A stretch of DNA of 64,000 nucleotides from Lycium barbarum (Eukaryota; Streptophyta; Magnoliopsida; Solanales; Solanaceae). This document shows positions 35,601 through 44,732 of this stretch, in pieces (within the stretch, counting starts at the first letter, position 1; each line of letters opens with the position of its first letter). The stretch lies in NCBI RefSeq assembly GCF_019175385.1, contig NC_083344.1, forward strand, positions 3,014,965 to 3,078,964, given 5' to 3'. The notes beneath the pieces were generated by a model that did no database searches, was not told the origin of the DNA, and saw only the letters and a program-made list of their open reading frames with translations. The translations under genes and the position numbers were made by a program.

Positions 35601-38600
35601 TATCATCGACGTAATGTCATAAGGAGAGATTGTTTTTCTTTGGGTTTTGTTTTCTTCACCGGCGATTCCTTTGCTTTTATCGTCGGTTTCTCTGTCACCT
35701 GCCATTATTTTAGGGTTTATGTGTTCTTTCTAACGTAACTCTGATACCATGTTAAATTCAAGACAAGTAAGAAAATTTAGAGAGACAGAATAATGGGAGA
35801 ATTCTTTGTACTTTTCATTCATCATAATGACTTCCTTATATACAAGTAAGGTTTCTCCTGGCCCTAGTCCAACAAGGTAATCCTATTCTAAAAGAACTAA
35901 CATCCTATTTTACCATAATTACAAATTCACCATAAATAACTATTACAATTATACTAGAATTGGGTTCCTACAGACCTAAGGATTTTACCGATACGCCGAC
36001 GCCGGTCACATTCGGTCTCAATAGAGGAAGTATATATTAGGACTGTCATTTTGGAAGCTATGTTGTTGTGTTTCAGTAGCTAAATCTATACACAAGCAAG
36101 CAAATAACAACTATGCCTTAATTTTGAGCAATTTAGGATCGTCTATATGAATGGATCCATAGAGCCCATGTTGCTCCATTTAAGCTTATCCTAGTCTGAT
36201 ATTAATACTAGTACTCCTCCTCCCAATTTATGTGGCACTTTTCACTTATGAAAAGTCAATTTGACTAAACTTTGAAGCTAAATTGGATTAAATTAATTCA
36301 TTATTTTAACATTAATTATATATTTAAAAACTACATGAAAAGTACTATAAGTTGCAACTTTTCTCATATCTTAAAATGTTGGTCAAAGTTCATGCAGTTT
36401 GAATCTTGGGAAGCGAAAAGTATCACATAAACTGGGACAAAAGAAGTATATATTAGGACTGTCATTGTAGAAGCTATTTTGTAGCATTTGAATAGCCAAA
36501 TCTTTAAAGAAGCATACCACATAAATTGGGACAGATATATTAGGACTGTCATTGTGGAAGCTACTTTGTACTAGCATTTTAGTAGCCAATTTTTTAAACA
36601 AACAACAATTATGCCACAATTTCGAGCAAGTTAGGGTCAGCTATATGAATAGATCAAAATGGATTCATACTGTCCATGTTGCTATATTTAACTTATCCCT
36701 GTTGACGTTATGTAAAGGAAAAATAAAAATTGTCCATAATTGGAAATTAATACTACTAGTTGCATTATAGTAGCCAAATCTTTAATCAAGCAAACAAATA
36801 ACAATTATGCAGGTCGGCTATATGAATGGATCTGTACTGTCCATGTTGCTCCATTTAACCTTGTCCCAGTCTGATAATAATACTAGTATATTTTATGACT
36901 TTCATTGTGGAAGCTATTTTGTAGCATTTTAGTAGCCATATCTTTTAACAAGCAAGCAAACCGACAAGATTTATGCCTCAATTTTGAGCACGTTAGGGTC
37001 TCCATGTTGCTTCATTTAAGCTTATCAAAGTCTGATATTAACACCACTACTACTACTAGTATATTTTGTGGCTGTCATTGTGGAAGCTTTTTTGTAGCAT
37101 TTTAGTAGGCAAATCTTTAACAAGCGAATAACAAACAACAACTGTGCCTGAGTTCCAAGCAAGTTAGGGTCGACTATATGAATGGATTCGTACTGTCCAT
37201 ATTGCTCCATTTAAGCTTTTATCCCAGTCTAATATTGATACTATTAGGATATTTTACGACTATCATTGTGGAAGCTATTCGTATCATTTTAATAGCCAAA
37301 TCTTTAAACAAGCAAACAAATAACAATTATGGCTCAACTTATAACAAATTAGGGTCAACTATATAAATGGATCCGAATGGATTCGTACTGTTCATGTTGC
37401 TCCATTTAAGTTTACCCTTCAGTCTGATATTAATACTACTAGTATATTTTACGACTGTCATTATGGAAACTAGCTATTTTGTAGCATTTTAGTAGCCAAA
37501 TCTTTAAACAAGCAAACAAAAACAACTATGCCTCAATTTCGAGCAAGTTAGGGTCGAGTATATGAATTTCGAATCCGTACTTTACATGTTGCTCCATTTA
37601 AGCTTATACCAGTCTGATCTAATACTACTAGTATTTTTACGACTGTCGTTGTGGAAGCTATTTTGTAGCATTTTAGTAGTCAAATATTTAAACAAGCAAG
37701 CAAACAAATAATTATACTTCAATTTCAAACAAGTTAGGGTTGTTATATGAATGGACCAAATGGATCTGTACTGTGCATGTTGCTCCATTTAAGCTTATCC
37801 CAGTCTGATATTATGTAAAATAAAAATAGATAGCACTTGCACCCAAGGGTGTGGCCTAGTGATCAATGAAGTGGGTTGAGCACCATGAGGTGTCGGGTTC
37901 ATTTCCCAGCAGAGACAAAAAACTCGGTGATATCTTCCTATTTGTTCTAGCCTTGGTGGACAGAGTTACCTGGTACTTGTGGGAGGTGGCAGCCTGACAG
38001 GTATCGCGTGGAATTAGTCGAGGTACGGGCAAGCTGGCCCGGACACCACGGTTATAAAAAATCTGTCTCAATTTATTTTTATAGTTTGACTAGGCACAAA
38101 ATTTAAGAAAGAAACAAAAACTTTTGAGACTTGTAGTCTAAAACAAGCCATAAATATTTGTGAGACTGTAAATCATTTCATTAAGGGTAAAAGAGGAAGT
38201 TTTAAGTTAACGTATTTCTAAATATAGCAATATATTATTCTTTTTGGGACGGACCAAAAAGGAAAGTGTATCACATAAATTGGGACAGAGGGAGTGAAAT
38301 AAATATCACTAGAAGTTATCTATATTTTCTGCTGGCTAGCCTGTCTTTGCAAGTTTAAATTTTTATCTTCATGATTAAGGTTCAGTGGTGGATGTTAGCC
38401 TTCGATCTGAACTTTAATACATATTACTTTCTCTGTCTCATTTTATATGAATGTTTTTGACTAGAAAGGAATTTAAAACAACAACATACCCAGTGTAATC
38501 CCACAAGTGGGTTCTAGTAGACAGGAATTTAAAAAGAGAAACAAAAAAAGTCTTTTGATTCATAAAAAGAAACCAACATTAGCCATACTAGCAAGACAAC

Positions 38601-41600
38601 AATTTAAAGAGACATGTTAAGAGTTCTACATGCTCCTTTATCATTCTCCTCTAGTAAAAAAAAATCAGCTTTTATATTGAGTGTTGTTCCAACAAGTCAT
38701 GTTAGTAAGCGCAAAATGGTGATATCAAGATTAAAAAAAAAAAAAAAAAGTTTTGAAATATATTTTGGACAAACTAAAAAGGAAAAAAGATCACATAAAA
38801 TGGAATAGGGCATACTAATTCGGATCTTTATCCTTGTAATCATGTACGAGCCTCCATGTTACTTTTAATGCTTAGCTCTTAAACTCTTGTGGCTCAATTC
38901 AAAGGTTTGTGTTGCTTATATCTGTCAAAAATTCTTTTGTTCTCCCTTATTGTAAACAAAGTAGATGAACACTTATAGGGGTAAGCTTTTCTCGCCTAAT
39001 CTTGTTCTTTCAACGTCAGACAGCGACTGAGAAGAGAGGATTTTTACTTTGCAACGACCTGTCTTTTTTCTTTTAAATTTGAAAAAAGAAAAGCATGTCC
39101 TTGATCCGAAAAAAGGGATGGAATTTCTTCTGATAGGTCTCACCAACTATTGCAATGCCAAATTCTGGTTCTATATTATGCAGAACCATTAGGAAATGAC
39201 TGTATGAGTTATGCAACTGGAAATGTAGTTGAGTACTGTGACTTCCGAAGCTTTTTGAAACGGGCCATCTGAAGCTGACTGCAAGCTTGCAATTTAATAT
39301 GCTAGGGACCCCTTGGATGGAACTTACCAGAGTAAATACGTTGCCTCAAGAGATTTTGAGTTCTGAGAAGCCACAATCACCTGCAGAACATCTTAAGTTG
39401 GGAAGATCAAGAACTGAGACACCGACACATAGTAGCGGGTTTGCTAAAGAGGCCGCAAAAATTTTTGACAATAAAGGTTCCGAACAACAGAAGGTATAAT
39501 GCAAAATGATTTCATCATATCACATCAAGTTTATGGCATCATTATATTATTTGGTTGTCTATCCTCTGTTGTTTGCCGATAAATTTATCATTATAACATA
39601 CCTTTTTTGTGTATCTTATAAAAAGGATGGATAAAAGTTTCAGTTACTTGTGTGAGATGCGTGTTAACCACTTAAAGTGCTGCAGCTCAAATTGCTGAAG
39701 AGAATAGCTACTGTCAAAGATGATGGTACTGTGGAATTTAATATTCCGGGTGATGATGAAACCACCAGAGTGCTTGAAACTGGATCTGAAAGTGTACATA
39801 CTGCAGTTGAGGATGAACCTCTTGATGCAACAGAACTTCAATATTTTCCACCTATGCAGATTGTAATGCTTATTGTAGGAACACGCGGTGACGTGCAGCC
39901 CTTTACTGCAATTGGCAAGCGTCTGCAGGTACTTGGACATCATTTGGCAAACATATTGTATATGTACAAGTTAAGGGTGTCCCTAGGTTGTAGATACGTA
40001 TGTATGTGCTCTTTGCATCTCAATTTGGTGATAGTGGATTTGCAGATCTTTCTGATAGGTGTGTCTATTTCTCTATGTATTAAATTCTACAACGGAAATT
40101 GGACATGCCACATTTCTTTTTCCGGTTTCCATCTTTTTCTTTTGGCTGCAATGCTAATAATTGATTCTCCCACATCGGTTGTGGGATGGGTGTTTGGACT
40201 CCTTATATGGACTCGAGCAATCCTTCCCTTATGAGCTAGCTTTTGGGTTGAGTTAGTCCCAAGGTCCATTTCTTTAACATGGTATTAGAGCCAGGCCCAT
40301 CCCCAATTCTTTGTTCACCGATGTTGGACCCCAAATTATATTGTCCACGCTCCAGTTAACTAGGCCTGAGTGTGCGGGGGAGTGTTGATTCTCCCACATC
40401 AGTTGTGGGATGGGTGTTTGCACTCCTTATATGGACTTGGGTAGTCCTCCCCTCATGAGCTAGCTGTTTGAGGTTGAGGTAGGCCCAAGGTCCATTTCTT
40501 TAACGCTAGTTATTTATAAAGATCCAGCCTTCTGAATGAGATCTTGATATTCAACATCCTGCACTCTCCCAACCCTGTCCAGATCTTGTTTCATTTCTGC
40601 TCGTTGTCTGACCCCAATTTTGTTGTAGAAATTGGATTTGATAACTTCTCGTGAAAAAAGAACTTGTAGTGATTTGTCAATCCTTGTCATAGTGGAAAAG
40701 AGTATCATGTGGTCTATGTTAGTTTCTTGACAGAACTGTTGATGCAGGATTTTGGCCATCGAGTGAGGTTGGCGACCCATGCAAATTTCAAAGAGTTTGT
40801 CTTGACTGCTGGATTGGAATTCTATCCCCTTGGGGGTGATCCAAAAATTTTGGCTGGATGTATGTTCCTAAATTCCTGTTTGTTTTGTAACTTATCTGGC
40901 AATCTATTTCGGGTCTCCTGTCTTGCTTGTCCTTTGTGCTATTTCTGTTCATTTGCCAATGGATGTTTCCTATTTTAAAAATATTTTAAACTACATTGTG
41001 AGATTGAGTTGCTTATTCATCATAATCTTTTGCCACTGTGCTCAGCCTGAAAGAAATGGTGGAGAACCAGCTTTTTCTTGGTTTACATGCTTATGGAGAA
41101 CCTTGACATTAAATAACCACGACGGAGAATTTACTGATAAGCATGTATTTCAACTTCTTATTAACTTTTCTAGTTCATATAAGCATCTTATTATATTGCT
41201 TAGATGCACTTCATCTTTTTCTTAAAACTCATTACAGCTGTGGTCTGTGGGAGTTTTCACTTTATTCACACTGCACTAAACGACTGCATCATTGCCCCTA
41301 GCTTTGCTTTGCCTGCAGATTTTCTTTTTGTGATTTCACTTGGAAAGGAATTTAAGGATTAGTATATGATGTATCTTTTTCCTACATATTATTTGCAACG
41401 TAAATTTCATACTTGCATTTGTGCTGTCTATCTGGCAGTGTATATCTGGTGTAGGTGTCCCCCATGCGTAAGTAATTAAATGTATAGGTTCTACCACATG
41501 ATGTCAATTTTCTTTTCTTGCATCCACAGACATGGTAAAAAACAAAGGATTCTTACCGTCCGGACCTTCAGAAATCCCTACTCAGAGAAATCAGTTGAAG

Positions 41601-44140
41601 GAGATTATATACTCTCTACTCCCAGCCTGCAAAGAACCTGATATGGATACAGGAGTTCCCTTTAGAGCAGATGCAATTATTGCTAATCCCCCAGCATATG
41701 GTGAGACTAGTAGTTTATCTATATCTTCGGTACTATTTAATTCATTTCCTTGTTTATATACTGGCTTGCACCTTTCTTTCCTATTATTGTCATTGTCAAA
41801 CTCTCCTATATGCTGATATTTGTCAAGTGATTTGCATCAAGTTTTGTTAAGAGGCTGAATCAATAGTTTTATAGGTAATAAGAAACAATGGAAAGATGTT
41901 TCTCCAGCAGTTTGAATAAATATTTCAGGTACTGACTCAAAAAGCACATAGTAAGCTCCTTATTGGAAAGGGCAACTATAAGTGAGTAATGCTTGGACAG
42001 AGTAAATTATATTACCCCATATAGTAGGGAAAACTCTCCACCTGTGTGTCAAGCCTGTGGTGTGTCTTTTTGCAGCATGCGGTAATTTTTTTTATTATAT
42101 TCTCAATTTTTGCTTCGTCAATTTAGTGGAGAATAGATTCACTCATATTACATTTGGCAATCAGAGAGACTGTAATCACCGAAAAGAAACTGTCTCGGAT
42201 AATGTTATTGATTCGAACAGTTATTTGCATATAATGAAAAAAGTTACTGCTATATTGGAGATTGTTTAAGTGCTTACGTTGGATTGGTGTTCATTAACTC
42301 GGCACTTTAATGTATGAAAGTAGTAGTGACATATTAATCCAGCAAATGTGTTCAATTAGTAATGTTGTGACTCACAACTGTGTAGTCGAGGTATGTATTT
42401 TACTTTAAACTCGGAAGATGCGTTTTATGTGCATATTTACCACTACTTCAGATATGTGAAAATATCATCTTGATGAGGAGTATTGTTTATGAATGACGAT
42501 TAGTAGTTAAATATTGTTCGTTGGGTTAGAAGCATTATTACGGAGTGGTAAATACACATGATTGACCTTCAAGTTTTAATCATTACGGTTAAAGTCATGG
42601 AGTTGGATCTGAAGGATGATTGTGTGCGGTTTGCAGCTAATAAAATTGAATTTTTAGTTGATATTCACGTTTGTGGCCATTGGGTTTGACATATGAGGCA
42701 ACCATATAACATGTTCCTATATTGTGTGTGCTTGGCTTAGTTTATTGGTTCATAAATTGACCATTTCAATCTGTTGGGGGCTCCACATCAAAGCTGTTTT
42801 GCTAATTAAACATTTCGGATGTATATAGATGTTCACGTGATGAAAGAGTAGTATGTCCTACTAACATTGAATCGCATTTCAGGGCATGCACATGTTGCAG
42901 AAGCATTGCAAATCCCAATTCATATATTTTTCACAATGCCATGGACGTAAGTCTGCTCGGATAATATAGGCTTCAGAGGCTATTTAATTTTTCATTCTAT
43001 TCACTTCAATTAAGATATCCTGTTGACAAGCTAGATCTCGGCCTTTACTTATCACTAAGTATCATTTTATCTTTTGTACAGGCCAACTACTGAATTTCCT
43101 CATCCTTTGTCCCGTGTTAAGCAACCAGCTGGATATAGGGTTAGTTGGATTTTGGCATCAGCCTTTTGTATCTTGTGTTTACTGTTTATTTGATGTTGCA
43201 ATGCTATGCTGTGCTCGTTTTCTAACTCCCATTCCCATCCTTCCCACTTGAAAGAAAATGGTTGGTATCTGTTCACCGTTTGCTCTTTTATGAACTTTGC
43301 AGCTATCATATCAGATTGTTGACTCCTTGATTTGGCTAGGAATACGCGACTTGATTAATGATGTTAGGAAGAAAAAACTGAAACTACGACCAGTCACATA
43401 CTTAAATGGTTCACAAGGCTCTGAGTTGGATATCCCACATGCATATATTTGGAGTCCTCACCTTGTTCCTAAACCAAAAGGTATTCATTTTTCTGTTAAT
43501 CTGATATACAAGTCCTTTCTCTTTTCAACCTTAACTTAGTTCTGAAGGTCTAATAGTTCATAGTCCAAATTACTGTATGGTAAATCCCTTTTCATATTCA
43601 GTTACTCCTATGGGATGCCTTGATTCTTTTAATTGAGTTGTAACTCTAGCTTCGTACTGTCTGACTTTTGCAGATTGGGGACCTAAGATTGATGTGGTGG
43701 GATTTTGCTTCCTTGATCTTGCGACGGGTTATGAACCTCCAGAATCACTTCTTAACTGGCTTAAAGTTGGTCCAAAGCCCATATACATTGGGTTTGGTAG
43801 TCTTGTGAGTTTCTTAAAGCCTTGCTTTCTTTATAATATTTTCTCTATCTATCCTCTTCTCCCCTCCCCTCGATCCAACAAAAATAAAAAGGAAAAGAAA
43901 TGAAAGCAAATTCTCTCCTTATGTAAACATCCGTCGCTTCTTTAGTTCTGTCGAGGAAGCTTTTGAAAAATGGGCTGTGGTGACGTCTTGTAGTTGTGCC
44001 CTTGCAGTTGGACTCTGGTGGTTAGTGGTTAAATGTGTGTAATTTGAACTACAACAACAATCTATTGTTTCATTTCAGACACTTCTCTCCACATACTTTA
44101 TCTCGTTCTACAAATCAAATGAATGTTTGATAAACTGACT

Positions 44141-44171
<31 letters not shown>

Positions 44172-44698
44172 TTACTTCAGATCCATCTTCTACTTTTAAC
44201 TTATTTTTTCAATCTCAGCCTGTTCAAGATCCACAGAAAATGACTGAGACAATTGTTAATGCACTCGAAATCACTGGGCAAAGGGGAATCATTAATAAAG
44301 GATGGGGTGGTCTGGGAGACTGTAAGTTCTCTCCTGTATTACTTTGTTCTGCTTATGAGAATAACCTGTTTGTTTTTCTATAGCACGTGTTTTGACTATT
44401 TTAGTAGATCATCTTTCTGAGAGTATATTCTCAGCTTATTTACCTGCTTTTCTTTTTCTCTCCAGTGGCGGAACCAAAAGATTTTGTGTATTTGCTCGAT
44501 AACTGTCCCCATGATTGGCTTTTCTTACAGTGTGCCGCAGTGGTGAGTCTTCATTACCTTGATTTTTTGTTTCTTTATTCTTTAAGATATCCATTACTTT
44601 TTTCTTTCTTTAAGCTACTCATAATAAGATAAAGGTGGGTTAAGGAAACATAGGAATAGAGGTTCATAGTTTCGGTTTTGTGGGTTTTTTTTTTTTTT

Positions 44699-44732
<34 letters not shown>

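Larger units (their letters stand above)
33045..36023 (-). mobile_element. Decayed Ty1/copia element in UGT80 intron 1
   Basis: About 3.0 kb, antisense to the host gene. LTR-like ends lie at 33045-33344 and 35750-36023, a primer-binding site (TGGTATCAGAGT in sense, 35738-35749) adjoins the 5' LTR, and a polypurine tract lies at 33345-33358 ('ccccctcaagttggag' on plus). The internal part is shortened and frame-broken. A target duplication is not clear. Confidence 0.85.

Noticed and set aside
40514..40780. Minus-strand frame of 88 codons in UGT80 intron 3
   Set aside because: It overlaps UGT80 exon 4 on the other strand, has no recognisable domain and no splice or start evidence.
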